Counted from the first letter of the stretch, positions 10,041 to 20,825 are shown. The stretch: 64,000 nucleotides of DNA from Bacillota bacterium (GCA_021820465.1 JAKADP010000002.1:1-64000); one strand, 5' to 3'. A program made the numbers and translations. Notes: generated from the sequence alone by a model not told the origin.

Positions 10041-10442
10041 TCACGGACGCTCGCGGAGGCGCATCCCACTGGGATGGCGCGCGAATCCCAGGCGCTCGTA
10101 AAACGGCTCGCCCCCGGTAACGCTGAACAGGGCAATGTACGAGAAGCCGCGGCCTACAAAGGGCGCCACGGCGCGCTCCACCAAGGCGGTGCCGATGCCC
10201 TGGCGCTGGTAGTCAGGATGCACGATGACATCCCACAGGGTGGCGTAGTACACGCCGTCGGTGGTGACGCGCGCCGTACCCACGAGGCGCTCTCCATCCC
10301 ATGCGGTGACCACGAGATTGGAGCCTAGGAGGCAGCGCATGACCGCCTCCGGGTCCCGCCCCTCGGCAAACGGAATCCTGTCCCAGAGCGCCTTCACGGC
10401 GTCTGGGGTGCGGGGAGGCTCGGTTGACAGCTGAATGGCCAC
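10041..10442 (-). CDS. GNAT family N-acetyltransferase
   Basis: LWDVIVHPDYQRQGIGTALVERAVAP (acetyl-CoA binding motif); GTG start at 10442 with upstream AAGGGAG. Confidence 0.9.
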   Translation of the reverse strand: MAIQLSTEPPRTPDAVKALWDRIPFAEGRDPEAVMRCLLGSNLVVTAWDGERLVGTARVTTDGVYYATLWDVIVHPDYQRQGIGTALVERAVAPFVGRGFSYIALFSVTGGEPFYERLGFARHPSGMRLRERP

Positions 10443-10601
10443 GCCACATCTCCCTTCTGTGCTGGGCGGCTGCCTATGGGCCGCGGCCGTTCGCCCATGG
10501 GCCGGGCGCGTGGCCGGAGCGCTATACTCGGGGCAGCGACCCACCGAGAAAGCTTTCGGGGCCGCCGCGCCGCTTCGTCATCCCAAGGAGGCTGGTCAGT
10601 C

Positions 10602-11558
10602 ATGGAAACCTCGGACGCGGACGCCCAGGGCACGGTGGCCCTAGGGTCCATTGTAACGTTGGAGTCTGCGAGCCTCGCGCTGACGCTGCTGCCCGAGCGC
10701 GGCGCGCTCGCGTGCTCGCTGGTGCATCGGGCCAGCCACACGGAACTCTTGCGGCGGCCAGGCAGTCTGGCTGTGTTGGATGCGGAGCCATTTACCCACG
10801 GCATCCCGATTCTGTTCCCCGCCGGCCGGATCGCCGGTGCCCAATGCACGGTGGACGGCCATACATTTCATTGGCCGGTTAACGACACGCTGGGCCCAAA
10901 TCACTTGCACGGCTTTCTGTGGAACATCCCTTGGCAAGTGCGGGAGCAAACCGGACACCGCGTTCGGCTGGAGCCCACGGACCGCGGCCGTGACGCGGCG
11001 TCGCAGGCGTTCGGCGCCGAATTCGGCGCCAGCATCGTCTACACGCTGGACGACGCGTGCCTGGAGTCTCGGCTCACCATCACCAACCGGTCGCGCCGCG
11101 TAATCCCGTTTGGGGCCGGGTATCATACGTCCATTGCGCTCACGCGGCCGTGGCTGCTGCGGCTGCCGGCCGGCCGCGAGTGGGAGATGGATCGGGAGAG
11201 CTTGCCCACCGGGCGCCTGCTGGACCAGCCTGCCACGCTGGTGAACGTCGACCGGGGCTTGTCGGTGCCGGACCTCGTGTCCGATACATGCTACCGGCCG
11301 GAGCCCAGCGAGCCCAACATAGCGCGCCTGTGGGATCCCCAGTCGGGTCTGTCCATAGACATGGAGGGCGAGGCGCCGCTTTCCCAATGGGTGGTGTACC
11401 GGCCGCACCTCGGTGCGCACTTCGTGAGTGTCGAGCCGGTCACGTGGGTCCACAATGCGCCCAACCTGTCGCTGCCCGCGGAGCTCACGGGCAATGCTGT
11501 GCTTCAGCCCGACGAAGAGCGGAGCCTCACGTATCGCTGGACCGTCACCACCTCGTGA
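10602..11558 (+). CDS. aldose 1-epimerase family protein
   Basis: LPERGALACSLVHR..., HGFLWNIPWQV, LSIDMEGEAPLSQWVVYRP; RBS AAGGAG. Confidence 0.75.
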   Translation: METSDADAQGTVALGSIVTLESASLALTLLPERGALACSLVHRASHTELLRRPGSLAVLDAEPFTHGIPILFPAGRIAGAQCTVDGHTFHWPVNDTLGPNHLHGFLWNIPWQVREQTGHRVRLEPTDRGRDAASQAFGAEFGASIVYTLDDACLESRLTITNRSRRVIPFGAGYHTSIALTRPWLLRLPAGREWEMDRESLPTGRLLDQPATLVNVDRGLSVPDLVSDTCYRPEPSEPNIARLWDPQSGLSIDMEGEAPLSQWVVYRPHLGAHFVSVEPVTWVHNAPNLSLPAELTGNAVLQPDEERSLTYRWTVTTS

Positions 11559-12793
11559 CCGGTGCGCTCCAGCGCCTGCGGCGCGCCGCCGGGGCGTATC
11601 CGGCCCCGGTGTGGCGCCTCATCGCGGGCACCGCCATTCACAGTGGCGGCTTTGCGTTTTTCTGGCCGTTTATCACCCTGTATGTTCACGTGGTGCTGGG
11701 CCAGTCGCTGGCACTGGCCGGCCTGGTGCTCATGGCGCAGTCGGCCGCCGGCATCGGGGGGGCCGCGGTGGGCGGGCTGCTGTTTGACCGCTGGGGCGGC
11801 CGCCGTCCGATGGTCTGGGGCGTCGGGCTGTCCGTCGCCCTGATGGCGGGCATGGCGCTGGCACAGGGGTTTTGGCCGTTCGCGGTCCTAGTGGCGCTGT
11901 TTGGGTTTGCGTCCAGCCTCGTGAGCCCGTCGCTGTATGCCTACGCCGCCACCATCTGGCCTGAGGGCGGTCGACAAGCCTTCAATGCGCTGTACGTGGC
12001 GCGCAACGCGGGCGTCGCCTTTGGCACGCTCGCCGGCGGCCTCGTGGCCGCGGTGTCCCTGCACCTCACGTTCGTGGCGGCCGCACTGCTGTTTGTGGCG
12101 TTTTGGGTCATGGCGCAGTGGGGCTACCGCGGAGCCGCCTTTGACCGCGTGCAGCGTGCCCCATCGGCCGCGGGGCCGGCCCGGCGGCCACTCCGCGCCT
12201 CACCTGGCGTGCTGCTTCTGATGGTGGGGCTCGGCCTCGACTGGATGGCGTATACGCAGTGGCAGACGACGACCGCCGCGTACATGTACGGCGAGGGGTT
12301 TTCCCTGCCCGCCTACAGCGTGCTGTGGACGTTAAACGGCACCCTGATTCTGGCCGGCCAGCCCGTCACCAGCTGGGTGGCCCGCCGCTGGCCGGCCGTG
12401 CGGCACCAGCTGCTGGTGGGGAGCAGCTTGTTTTGTGCCGCCTACGCCCTGTTGGCGCTGTCGCACGCGTACGCGGGATACGTCGTGGCCATGGTGCTGG
12501 GAACGCTGGGCGAAATGCTGGTGTGGCCGGCGGTGCCCACGGCCGCCGCGCGATTGGCGCCCGTTGGCCAGGAGGGGCGGTACCAGGGGTGGGTGGCCAG
12601 CGCCACCTCGGCCGGCCGGATGGTGGGGCCGCTGGTGGGCGGCCTGCTGGTGGCCGGGGTGGCACGGCCCGTGTTTTATGGATGGATGGTGGGGGCGTTT
12701 CTGGTCGCGTTAGGGGCGTACTGGCTCTACGGTCAGCTGGCGGCACGCCCCACCGGCCTGGACCGGCCGGGGACCGCGGCAGCCGGGAGCTGA
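11555..12793 (+). CDS. MFS transporter
   Basis: GTG start overlapping the preceding stop (GTGA); FDRWGGRRPMVWGVGLS and many TM helices. Confidence 0.85.
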   Translation: MTGALQRLRRAAGAYPAPVWRLIAGTAIHSGGFAFFWPFITLYVHVVLGQSLALAGLVLMAQSAAGIGGAAVGGLLFDRWGGRRPMVWGVGLSVALMAGMALAQGFWPFAVLVALFGFASSLVSPSLYAYAATIWPEGGRQAFNALYVARNAGVAFGTLAGGLVAAVSLHLTFVAAALLFVAFWVMAQWGYRGAAFDRVQRAPSAAGPARRPLRASPGVLLLMVGLGLDWMAYTQWQTTTAAYMYGEGFSLPAYSVLWTLNGTLILAGQPVTSWVARRWPAVRHQLLVGSSLFCAAYALLALSHAYAGYVVAMVLGTLGEMLVWPAVPTAAARLAPVGQEGRYQGWVASATSAGRMVGPLVGGLLVAGVARPVFYGWMVGAFLVALGAYWLYGQLAARPTGLDRPGTAAAGS

Positions 12794-12869
12794 CGCTGCG
12801 GAGCATGGGTTCCCGTCCGCCCACCCGGCCAGGGCCGATGCCCGGGCGCGGGCGCCCGTAGCGTCGCGC

Positions 12870-14063
12870 TCAGGGCGTTGGCCGCCACTGCGCTCCCGAA
12901 TCGACGGTGCGATACTGCACGACGACGCCACCCGAAGTCAGTTCAAATAACCATGCCTCGGTGGGCGACGGGGAAACCAGATCCAGTTGATGCCACGTCG
13001 GGGTGAGAGGAACAGGGCTGGGATTTGACCAAGTCAATCCGCCAGTCGTTGTTGTGGCTGTGATCCAACGCGGGCCGTCCGGGACGCTGGCCAACAGCCA
13101 GCCGTCCGTCGCCGACAGCCAGCGAGTGCTCATCATGGCGAGGTCAGCCTGCTTCCATATTGGTGACCAGGTGGTCATGTTGGACGAGCGATACAACGTG
13201 GCGAATTCATGATACGTGAGGATGCCCTTTACGTCCTCGGGCACAAGCAGGGTGACGGGCAGCATCGCGGTGTCGGTTCCCGATACCGGCGCCGGCGGCG
13301 CGCTTAGCTGCAGGCTGGGTTGGAGTTTGGGATTGGGCGACGCGGCAGCGCCGGGCAGGCGCGGTAGGGGCAGGGCAACGGGAGACCAACGACGACCGCC
13401 ATCTTGGGTGTAATACAGCACGGTCGTGTTGTCGGGAAGCGCATCAGAAGTCGTCGTCATCCATCCTTGCTGGAAGGACTGCCAGCTGGCTGCTGCGAAG
13501 TCGCCGTTGACGACAGCATAAACCGGAGCGGTCGCCAGTTGGTTGGCGTCAATCCGCCACAATGCTTGCGGCCCCGTTTGGAGCCCGACCGGGCCGGATG
13601 CCAGCAGCGATCCGAAGCCACCAGCGGACACGGCCAGCGACGCGGTAGCCACCGGCCACGGTGTGTCCAAATGTACGGTCGTCCATGAACCGCCGCCGTC
13701 TGTCGTCCACGTCACCACCAATCCCGGTCGCGACGCATCGGTTTGGCACGCGAACCACGCGATTTGTGCAGTCGGTGCAGTCCAACTGACCACGGCACCC
13801 GGCAGATGGCCGACTCGCGCCCACTGAGCCGCGGCCGTCTCAGTGCGCCACACGCTTCCCGACGTGAGCCCCCATCCCTTAGACGGGGTTGCCATGTGAA
13901 ATGCTCGAAGGTCGGGCTTTGCGGGTGGGGGAGAGGTGGTCCGCTCGGGAATGCGGAGCCGCGGTCGCGGCGCCGAGCTTGTTGGCGCTCTAGCACCGAC
14001 AGGACCAGACGCGGTTATGGAACTGAAGCCCAAGAGCAGCGCGGGAATGAGATGCCGCCACAT
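12870..14063 (-). CDS. secreted beta-propeller (BNR/YCF48-like) protein
   Basis: Signal peptide MWRHLIPALLLGFSSITASG; repeated W/Asp-box-like segments (TTDGGGSWTTVHL, TQDGGRRWSPVAL, TTGGLTWSNP, TVDSGAQWRP). Confidence 0.7.
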   Translation of the reverse strand: MWRHLIPALLLGFSSITASGPVGARAPTSSAPRPRLRIPERTTSPPPAKPDLRAFHMATPSKGWGLTSGSVWRTETAAAQWARVGHLPGAVVSWTAPTAQIAWFACQTDASRPGLVVTWTTDGGGSWTTVHLDTPWPVATASLAVSAGGFGSLLASGPVGLQTGPQALWRIDANQLATAPVYAVVNGDFAAASWQSFQQGWMTTTSDALPDNTTVLYYTQDGGRRWSPVALPLPRLPGAAASPNPKLQPSLQLSAPPAPVSGTDTAMLPVTLLVPEDVKGILTYHEFATLYRSSNMTTWSPIWKQADLAMMSTRWLSATDGWLLASVPDGPRWITATTTTGGLTWSNPSPVPLTPTWHQLDLVSPSPTEAWLFELTSGGVVVQYRTVDSGAQWRPTP

Positions 14064-14398
14064 GCCACGTGTCGCCACGTTCTTGTCCCCCCGTCCGCTG
14101 TATCCGAGCACCTTCAGCGGCGTTGCTCGTCTACCCGGCAGAACGAATCCTCCGGGTGGGAAGTTTTCTCGGAATCGAGTGGTTGCTGTGGGGGTGCTAT
14201 GTTGGCAGTCGAATAGGATACAGGCAGGCGCGCTGTCGAGGTGTGTCAGAGTCTTCACTTGTCATAGCCGCCCACAACGGCAGCGTGCGATGCCCAGGGC
14301 GGCGTCCATCGTGCTCAGGCGGACTTTGGGTTAAGCCGGGGCCGATGCCACCGCCACTGTGCTATCCTGCCCTTAAAATGCTTGCGGAGGCGGTCTAC

Positions 14399-14710
14399 AT
14401 GCCGGATGACGTCGCGGCCACGGTGGTGAAGAACATCGTCGGTGCATTTCCGGAAGTGGAGCGCGTGATTTTATTTGGTTCACGGGCTCGAGGAAATGCG
14501 CGCCAGGACAGCGACTGGGATTTCCTCGTCGTTATGCCCTCGACCCTGCGCCCGGTGGCACGCGGAGTGTCCGTACGACGGGTGGCGCGCGTTCCCGGCA
14601 TCCCCATGGACTTTCTCGTGAGAACGCCCGAGGAAGTGCGGGAGGGGTTCTCGTTCCTCGCGGAAGACATCGCACGCGAAGGGCGCCTGCTGTATGAACG
14701 ACGCCGCTGA
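14399..14710 (+). CDS. MNT-type minimal nucleotidyltransferase (antitoxin-like partner of HEPN)
   Basis: ILFGSRARGNARQDSDWDFLV = GSx10DxD nucleotidyltransferase motif; RBS GGAGG upstream of ATG. Confidence 0.85.
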   Translation: MPDDVAATVVKNIVGAFPEVERVILFGSRARGNARQDSDWDFLVVMPSTLRPVARGVSVRRVARVPGIPMDFLVRTPEEVREGFSFLAEDIAREGRLLYERRR

Positions 14711-15060
14711 AGCGTGGGCGCGGCGCGCGCGGGAAGACCTAGCGGTGGCGCGCCATGCGAGTCAGGTGGGATGGCACGCCACCGCCTGCTTCCATGCGCA
14801 GCAATCCGCGGAGAAGTGGCTAAAGGCCTAACAGGTTCAGTCCGGGCTCAGGCCCCCGCGCACGCACGACCTGGACGTGCTGGCCGACACGTTGGCGGCG
14901 TTTGTGACCGTGGACGCGATTCGCGAGGCGGCGCTGGTGCTTACCGAGTACGCGGTGGACGCACGGTACCCAGGGGCCGACGCGGACGCGGACGAGGCAG
15001 CCCCGGGCGGTTTCTTACGCGGAATCCGTGCAGCGGTGGGCGGAGACGGCCGGCCTCTGA
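14694..15060 (+). pseudogene. HEPN-domain protein (toxin-like partner of MNT), degraded by an in-frame TAA and a frameshift
   Basis: MNDAAEAWARRAREDLAVARHASQVGWHATACFHAQQSAEKWLKA-[TAA 14829-14831]-QVQSGLRPPRTHDLDVLADT...LTEYAVDARYPGADADADEAA-[+1 shift at CCCC 15001-15004]-RAVSYAESVQRWAETAGL*; overlaps the end of the MNT gene. Confidence 0.85.
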
Positions 15061-15118
15061 CGCGCACTCCATGCGATCCCAAGCCTCGGCCAGTATACTG
15101 AGCTAGGGGGGATCGGAG

Positions 15119-15781
15119 GTGCAGGACGCCAATCGGCTGCTGGTGGGGCTCGCCGCGCTGCTGGTGGGCGCCATGGTGGTCATTCAGCTGCGCCTCGAAA
15201 ACGTGGTGCCGACACCGTCCGGCAACCAGCAGCTGCTGAACCTTCTGCACCAGGCGGATGCCAAAAAGGCCACCCTCAAGCGCGAGCTGGGATCTGCCCA
15301 GGCGCTGTTGAACCAGAAGTTGTCTCAGGCGGCGGCCGCTAAGCACTTGGACCAGGAGCTGGTGCAGGCCGAAATGCTGGCCGGCACGATCCCCGTCAGC
15401 GGACCCGGCGTCGTGGTGCACTGGGGCAACGGCACGGCCGCGTCCGGCTTTCAAATTGCCGACATTGACCTCCTCCTGATGGTCAATGAGCTTCGGGCGG
15501 CCGGGGCGGAGGCGATAGCCATCAACGGGCAGCGCATCACGGCCGAAACGCAGATCCGGTCGGCCAGCAACTACATTTTGATCAATCAGAGCCAGCAGGC
15601 GGCCCCCTTCGTGATTCAAGCCATCGGCCCGCCGCACACCATGCTGCAGGCGCTTGAGCTGCCGGGTGGCCTCGTGGATCAGTCCACCCAGGAGGGGCGG
15701 ACCATTTCGGTGGCCACCGCCAAGCACCTTAAGCTTCCGGCCGCCACCACGGTGTCCACCCAGTACAGCCACGCACCGTGA
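15119..15781 (+). CDS. DUF881 family protein
   Basis: N-terminal TM, coiled region, then VSGPGVVVHWGN...IADIDLLLMVNELRAAGAEAIAINGQRITAETQIRSASNYILIN, typical of DUF881. Confidence 0.85.
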   Translation: MQDANRLLVGLAALLVGAMVVIQLRLENVVPTPSGNQQLLNLLHQADAKKATLKRELGSAQALLNQKLSQAAAAKHLDQELVQAEMLAGTIPVSGPGVVVHWGNGTAASGFQIADIDLLLMVNELRAAGAEAIAINGQRITAETQIRSASNYILINQSQQAAPFVIQAIGPPHTMLQALELPGGLVDQSTQEGRTISVATAKHLKLPAATTVSTQYSHAP

Positions 15782-15854
15782 CGCCGGGCGGTGGACGCGG
15801 GGCGGCGAGATCGTTCGCCGGTGGGCTCACGAGGGCAAAGAAGGGGGAAGCCCG

Positions 15855-16469
15855 GTGCCATCATTCCTCATGCATCTGGTGGTGGCCGAGGGCGTCGCGC
15901 AAGCCCGCCCCGATTGGGATGTGGCCGCGGTGTGGCTCGGGGCGCTGGCGCCAGACGCATCGGGCGACAAGCGCGTGAGTCACTTGAAAGGTCCCCGGTA
16001 CGCCGCGTCCGATGGCGCCCCGTTTGGGCTGGGGGAGTTTCTCCGCCGATTTGGCCCCAACCTTCGGGATCCGGTGGCGGCAGCCTTTTATGCGGGCTAT
16101 TGGTCCCACTTGGTCGCGGATGACTTGATGGCGCAGTGGCTCTACTTCAGCGGACTCAAGGACAAGCTGGCAGCGACTCCCCGCGGGCTGGCCACCCTTT
16201 ACGATGACTATGACGTCTTAAACGCCGGCCTGGCCCGCCGCCTGCCGCCGCCGGAGGTGGTCCGCGCGCGCCTCGGCACACCGCTGGACGTGGCGCGCGC
16301 CTGCCCGCTCATCGAGGCGAGCCGACTGACACCGGTGTTGGAAGCGACCTGGGCCCATGCCAACGCGTCGGACGGGGGGCAAGAGCCCCAATGGCTGGCC
16401 GCGGCGCTGGTGGACGGGTACCTGGAGCGGGCGGTCGCCCGCTCCCTGGAGGGATTGGGCGGCGCCTGA
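15855..16469 (+). CDS. hypothetical protein, possibly zinc-dependent phospholipase C-like
   Basis: [16 protein letters not shown]...[20 protein letters not shown]...[20 protein letters not shown]; His/Asp pattern. Confidence 0.55.
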   Translation: MPSFLMHLVVAEGVAQARPDWDVAAVWLGALAPDASGDKRVSHLKGPRYAASDGAPFGLGEFLRRFGPNLRDPVAAAFYAGYWSHLVADDLMAQWLYFSGLKDKLAATPRGLATLYDDYDVLNAGLARRLPPPEVVRARLGTPLDVARACPLIEASRLTPVLEATWAHANASDGGQEPQWLAAALVDGYLERAVARSLEGLGGA

Positions 16470-16536
16470 GCCAGTCCTGCGGAGACGAACCGACGCGGGC
16501 GCGAGAAGTTGTCGGCGGCGGGGGGGTGAATTGTGT

Positions 16537-17832
16537 ATGATGTCAGGGGTAAGGCGGGCGGTGAATGCCGCCGGGAAAGGGGTTGCCGCGTTGGCGACAG
16601 GAGCTCGGGGGGAAGGAACGCGCATTCGGTACGACGAGGGCCGCTTGGTGGTCCCGGACGTACCGATTATTCCGTTCATCGAGGGCGACGGCATCGGACC
16701 AGACATTTGGCGGGCCACCCAGCGGATGGTGGACGGGGCCGTGGAGAAAACATACGGCGGCCAGCGGCGCATTCAGTGGCGGCAGATTTTGGCGGGCGAG
16801 CGGGCTCACCGGGAGACCGGCGAGTGGCTGCCGGCGGCGACGCTGGAGGAAATTCGCACGCATCGGGTGGCGATCAAGGGACCACTGACCACGCCCGTGG
16901 GCGGGGGGATCCGGTCGCTCAACGTCACGCTGCGGCAGGAGCTGGACCTGTATGCCTGCGTCCGGCCGGTCCGGTACATCGCGGGCGTGCCAAGCCCCAT
17001 GCGGGCACCGGAACTGGTGGACATGGTGATTTTTCGGGAAAATACCGAGGATGTGTACGCCGGAATTGAGTGGCCGGCGGGATCCGAGGCGGCGCGCCGC
17101 TTGGCCGCTTTTATCACGGACGAATTGGGCCGGCCCGTGTCGTCTGATGCGGGACTGGGCATCAAGTTGATGACCCGCGCCGGCTCCGAGCGCCTCATCC
17201 GCGCGGCGATCGAATATGCGCTGGCCCACGGCCGCCGCTCCGTGACGATGATGCACAAGGGCAACATCATGAAGTTCACGGAAGGCGCCTTTCGGGAGTG
17301 GGGGTATGCGCTGGCGGAGCGCGAGTACCAAGGCCGCGTGATTACCGAGCAGGCGCTGTGGGACCAGTTTGGCGGTGAAGTGCCGGCCGGAAAGGTTGTG
17401 CTGAAGGACCGCATCGCCGACATCATGTTTCAGCAGGTTATCCTGCGCCCCGCGGAGTACGACGTGATTGCCTGCCCCAATCTCAACGGAGACTACCTGT
17501 CGGATGCGCTGGCGGCCCAGGTGGGCGGCGTGGGCATGGCGCCGGGCGCCAACATGTCCGACGGCCTTGCGGTCTTTGAAGCGACGCATGGCACGGCACC
17601 CAAGTACGCCGACCAGGACAAGGTCAACCCGGGATCGCTGGTGCTGTCCGCCATCATGATGCTGGAGTACATTGGATGGGGCGAGGCTGGGAGAGCCTTG
17701 GATGCGGCCCTGGCGGCCACCATCGCCGAGGGTGTGGTGACCTATGATCTGGCGCGGCTTCGGACCGACGCGCGCGAAGTCAAGACGTCGGAATTTGCCA
17801 CGGCCGTCATTGAGCATCTCACGGGGCGCTGA
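16537..17832 (+). CDS. icd: isocitrate dehydrogenase (NADP-type)
   Basis: [88 protein letters not shown]; start codon uncertain. Confidence 0.95.
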   Translation: MMSGVRRAVNAAGKGVAALATGARGEGTRIRYDEGRLVVPDVPIIPFIEGDGIGPDIWRATQRMVDGAVEKTYGGQRRIQWRQILAGERAHRETGEWLPAATLEEIRTHRVAIKGPLTTPVGGGIRSLNVTLRQELDLYACVRPVRYIAGVPSPMRAPELVDMVIFRENTEDVYAGIEWPAGSEAARRLAAFITDELGRPVSSDAGLGIKLMTRAGSERLIRAAIEYALAHGRRSVTMMHKGNIMKFTEGAFREWGYALAEREYQGRVITEQALWDQFGGEVPAGKVVLKDRIADIMFQQVILRPAEYDVIACPNLNGDYLSDALAAQVGGVGMAPGANMSDGLAVFEATHGTAPKYADQDKVNPGSLVLSAIMMLEYIGWGEAGRALDAALAATIAEGVVTYDLARLRTDAREVKTSEFATAVIEHLTGR

Positions 17833-17863
17833 GCAGAGAGGGACGAGAGGGGAGAACCAACCG

Positions 17864-18799
17864 ATGTTTCAGCCGTTCAAGCGACCAAAGTTGACCGTGG
17901 TGGGTTCAGGAGCGACCGGGGCGGCGACCGCGCACATCGCTGCGCTGAAGGGGCTGGGGGACATTGTCCTGCTGGACGTGGCCGAAGGGATTCCCCAAGG
18001 CAAAGCGCTCGACATTTGGGAGTCGGGGCCCATCGAGGGGTTTGACAGCCGCGTCGTGGGCACCAATGACTACGCGGACACCGCAGGGTCCGACATTGTC
18101 GTGATCACCGCGGGCATGCCCCGCAAGCCGGGAATGAGCCGGGACGACCTCCTCAAAGTGAACGCGGGCATCGTCCATGATGTGGCGGCGGCCGCTGCCC
18201 AGCAGTCGCCGGACGCCATCATCGTGGTGCTGACCAACCCGGCCGACGTCATGACGTTCGTGGCGCAGCGCGCCAGCGGCTTTCCGCACCACCGGGTGCT
18301 GGGGCAGGCTGGGGTGCTGGACTCCGCACGGTTTCGCACCTTCTTGGCCGACGCGCTCGGTGTGTCGCCCAAAGACGTGTCGGCGTTCGTGATGGGCAAC
18401 CACGGCGATGCCATGGTGCCGCTGGTCCGCTACTCGTTCGCGGGAGGCATTCCGGTCGAGAAGCTCCTGCCGAAGGCACAGATCGACGAGATTGTGCAGC
18501 GCACCCGCGTGGGGGGCGGCGAAATCGTCAACTTGATGAAGATGAGCGCGTACTATGCCCCGGGCTCGTCGTTGGTGGCCATGCTGGCGTCCATTCTGCA
18601 CGACGAGCACCGCCTGCTGCCGACCATCGCGTATCTGAATGGCGAGTATGGGGAGCGAGACATTTACCTGGGTGTGCCGGCCATCTTAGGCGGCCGCGGC
18701 GTGGAGCGCGTGCTGGAAGTGGATTTCACCGACGAGGAGCGTGCGATGTTCCAGAAGTCCGTGGACAGCGTGCGGGGGCCCTTGGCGCTCGTGAAGTGA
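17864..18799 (+). CDS. mdh: malate dehydrogenase
   Basis: LTVVGSGATGAATAHIAALKGLGDIVLLDVAEGIPQGKALD; VITAGMPRKPGMSRDDLL. Confidence 0.95.
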   Translation: MFQPFKRPKLTVVGSGATGAATAHIAALKGLGDIVLLDVAEGIPQGKALDIWESGPIEGFDSRVVGTNDYADTAGSDIVVITAGMPRKPGMSRDDLLKVNAGIVHDVAAAAAQQSPDAIIVVLTNPADVMTFVAQRASGFPHHRVLGQAGVLDSARFRTFLADALGVSPKDVSAFVMGNHGDAMVPLVRYSFAGGIPVEKLLPKAQIDEIVQRTRVGGGEIVNLMKMSAYYAPGSSLVAMLASILHDEHRLLPTIAYLNGEYGERDIYLGVPAILGGRGVERVLEVDFTDEERAMFQKSVDSVRGPLALVK

Positions 18800-18842
18800 G
18801 GGCCGTCTTGGGAGTCGGAGTTGTATCGGGAGGGCAGATCAC

Positions 18843-19955
18843 ATGAAGCTGTATGAGTACCTGGCCAAGCAGATTTTGGCCGAAGCGGGGGTGCCCATTC
18901 CACCCGGCCGGGTGGTGGACACCCCTGAGGACGCGGCGGCCGCCGTGCGCGAAATTGGGCCGGTGGCGCTGAAGGCGCAGGTACTGGTGGGCGGCCGCGG
19001 CAAGGCCGGAGGCATTAAGTTTGCGGAATCCGCCGAAGAAGCGCCAGAGGTGGCCAAGCAAATTCTGGGCATGGATTTGAAGGGATACCGGGTCGAGCGG
19101 CTGTACGCGGAGGGCAAACTGGCGATTGAGCGCGAGATTTACGTGTCGGTGACGACGGACCGGTCGCGCCGCTGCCCCTTGGTAATGGCATCCGCCCACG
19201 GCGGGGTGGAGATCGAGGACGTGGAGGATCGGCATATCATTCGCCGCCATGTGGATCCGCGCGTGGGCGTGCTGCCATACTTCGGCAAGGAGATGGCGTA
19301 CGCCATGGAGCTGCCGGCTGGCTTGGCCCGCGAGTTTGGCGACCTCGTCGAGCGGCTGTACCGCATCTACCGGGAGTACGACGCCGAGCTGGTGGAGATT
19401 AACCCCTTGGCCGTCGTGGACGGCCACCTCGTGGCGGCGGACGCCCGCCTGAATGTGGACGACAGCGCGCTGTTTCGCCATCGGGCGCTGCCCGTGGTGG
19501 ACGAGGGCACGGCCACCGAGCGCAAGGTGAGCGAAATTGGCCTGGCGTTCGTGGAGCTGGACGGCGACATCGCCGTCATGGCCAACGGCGCCGGCATGGC
19601 GATGGCGACGCTGGACACGATTCAGCATTTTGGGGGCCGCCCGGCCAACTTCCTGGACGCGGGCGGCGGGGCGTCCGTCGAGCCCACGGCCCAGGCCCTG
19701 GCCGTTTTGGTGGGCATGCACCCTCGGGCGATTTTCGTCAACATCTTTGGCGGCATCACGCGATGCGACGATGTGGCGAAGGCCATCATCCAGGTGAAAA
19801 ACACGCAGGGCATTCCCGTCCCGCTTGTGGTGCGGCTGACGGGGACGAACGAAAAAGAAGGGGTGGCCCTCTTGGAGCACGAGGGCATTTCTGCATATTC
19901 CGAGATGGACAAGGCCGCGCAGCAAGTAGTGGCCCTGGCCGGGGAGGGCCGCTAA
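18843..19955 (+). CDS. sucC: succinate-CoA ligase (ADP-forming) beta subunit
   Basis: MKLYEYLAKQILAEAGVPIPPGRV...LKAQVLVGGRGKAGGI...INPLAVV; adjacent to sucD. Confidence 0.96.
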   Translation: MKLYEYLAKQILAEAGVPIPPGRVVDTPEDAAAAVREIGPVALKAQVLVGGRGKAGGIKFAESAEEAPEVAKQILGMDLKGYRVERLYAEGKLAIEREIYVSVTTDRSRRCPLVMASAHGGVEIEDVEDRHIIRRHVDPRVGVLPYFGKEMAYAMELPAGLAREFGDLVERLYRIYREYDAELVEINPLAVVDGHLVAADARLNVDDSALFRHRALPVVDEGTATERKVSEIGLAFVELDGDIAVMANGAGMAMATLDTIQHFGGRPANFLDAGGGASVEPTAQALAVLVGMHPRAIFVNIFGGITRCDDVAKAIIQVKNTQGIPVPLVVRLTGTNEKEGVALLEHEGISAYSEMDKAAQQVVALAGEGR

Positions 19956-20825
19956 ATGGCGATTTATCTGCACCGAGGGCAAAAGATCCTGGTCCAGGGG
20001 ATCACCGGGCGCCAAGGCGCCTTTCATGCGCAGCAGATGCGAGCGTTTGGGGCCAATGTGGTCGGCGGCACGTCGCCGGGCAAGGGTGGCACCGTGGTGG
20101 ACGGCGTGCCGGTGTTCAACACGGTGCGCGAGGCGGTCGAAGCGACCGGCGCCACGGCGTCGATCGTCTTTGTGCCGGGCCCCTACACCAAGGACGCGGC
20201 CTTTGAGGCGCTGGAGAACGGCATTCGCCTGTTGGTCCTCATTCCGGAACATGTGCCGGTGGCGGACTCCATCGACATTGTGACCCGGGCCCAGGATTTA
20301 GGCGCGGACGTGGTGGGCCCCAACACCTTCGGGGTGATTTCCCCGGGCGAGGGGACCAAAATGGGCATCATGCCTAATCACATCTACCGTCCCGGCGACG
20401 TGGGCGTGGTGGCGCGCTCAGGCACGCTGTCCTACGAAATTGCCTACCAGCTGACCAACGCCGGCTTGGGGCAGAGCACGGTCGTGGGCATGGGGGGCGA
20501 CCCGGTTGTCGGCGGCACGTTTGTGTCGGTGTTGCAGCGATTCCGTGAGGACGCGGCCACGCGGGCCGTGGTGCTTGTGGGCGAGATCGGGGGGAGCGCC
20601 GAGGAAGAGGCAGCGGACTATCTGTCCACGCTCGGCAAGCCGGTCGTGGCCTATCTGGCAGGGCGAGCCGCGCCGGTGGGCAAGCGGATGGGCCATGCCG
20701 GGGCTATTATCGAGCGGGGGCGTGGCACCCTGGAGAGCAAGGAGCGCGCTCTGTCCCAGGCGGGGGCGCGTGTCGTGACCGTGCCTTGGGATGTGGCGCC
20801 GGCTGTGGCGGAGGTGCTCCGCTAG
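19956..20825 (+). CDS. sucD: succinate-CoA ligase alpha subunit
   Basis: [55 protein letters not shown]; phospho-His region MGHAGAII. Confidence 0.96.
   Translation: MAIYLHRGQKILVQGITGRQGAFHAQQMRAFGANVVGGTSPGKGGTVVDGVPVFNTVREAVEATGATASIVFVPGPYTKDAAFEALENGIRLLVLIPEHVPVADSIDIVTRAQDLGADVVGPNTFGVISPGEGTKMGIMPNHIYRPGDVGVVARSGTLSYEIAYQLTNAGLGQSTVVGMGGDPVVGGTFVSVLQRFREDAATRAVVLVGEIGGSAEEEAADYLSTLGKPVVAYLAGRAAPVGKRMGHAGAIIERGRGTLESKERALSQAGARVVTVPWDVAPAVAEVLR

Noticed and set aside
14064-14258. Upstream start of the beta-propeller protein at 14258
   Set aside because: The first 65 residues lack signal-peptide character; MWRHLIPALLLGFSSITASG from 14063 is a proper signal sequence.
14829-14831. Programmed stop-codon readthrough of HEPN
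   Set aside because: A second independent lesion (frameshift at 15001-15004) makes simple pseudogenisation more likely; kept only as an alternative in the finding.
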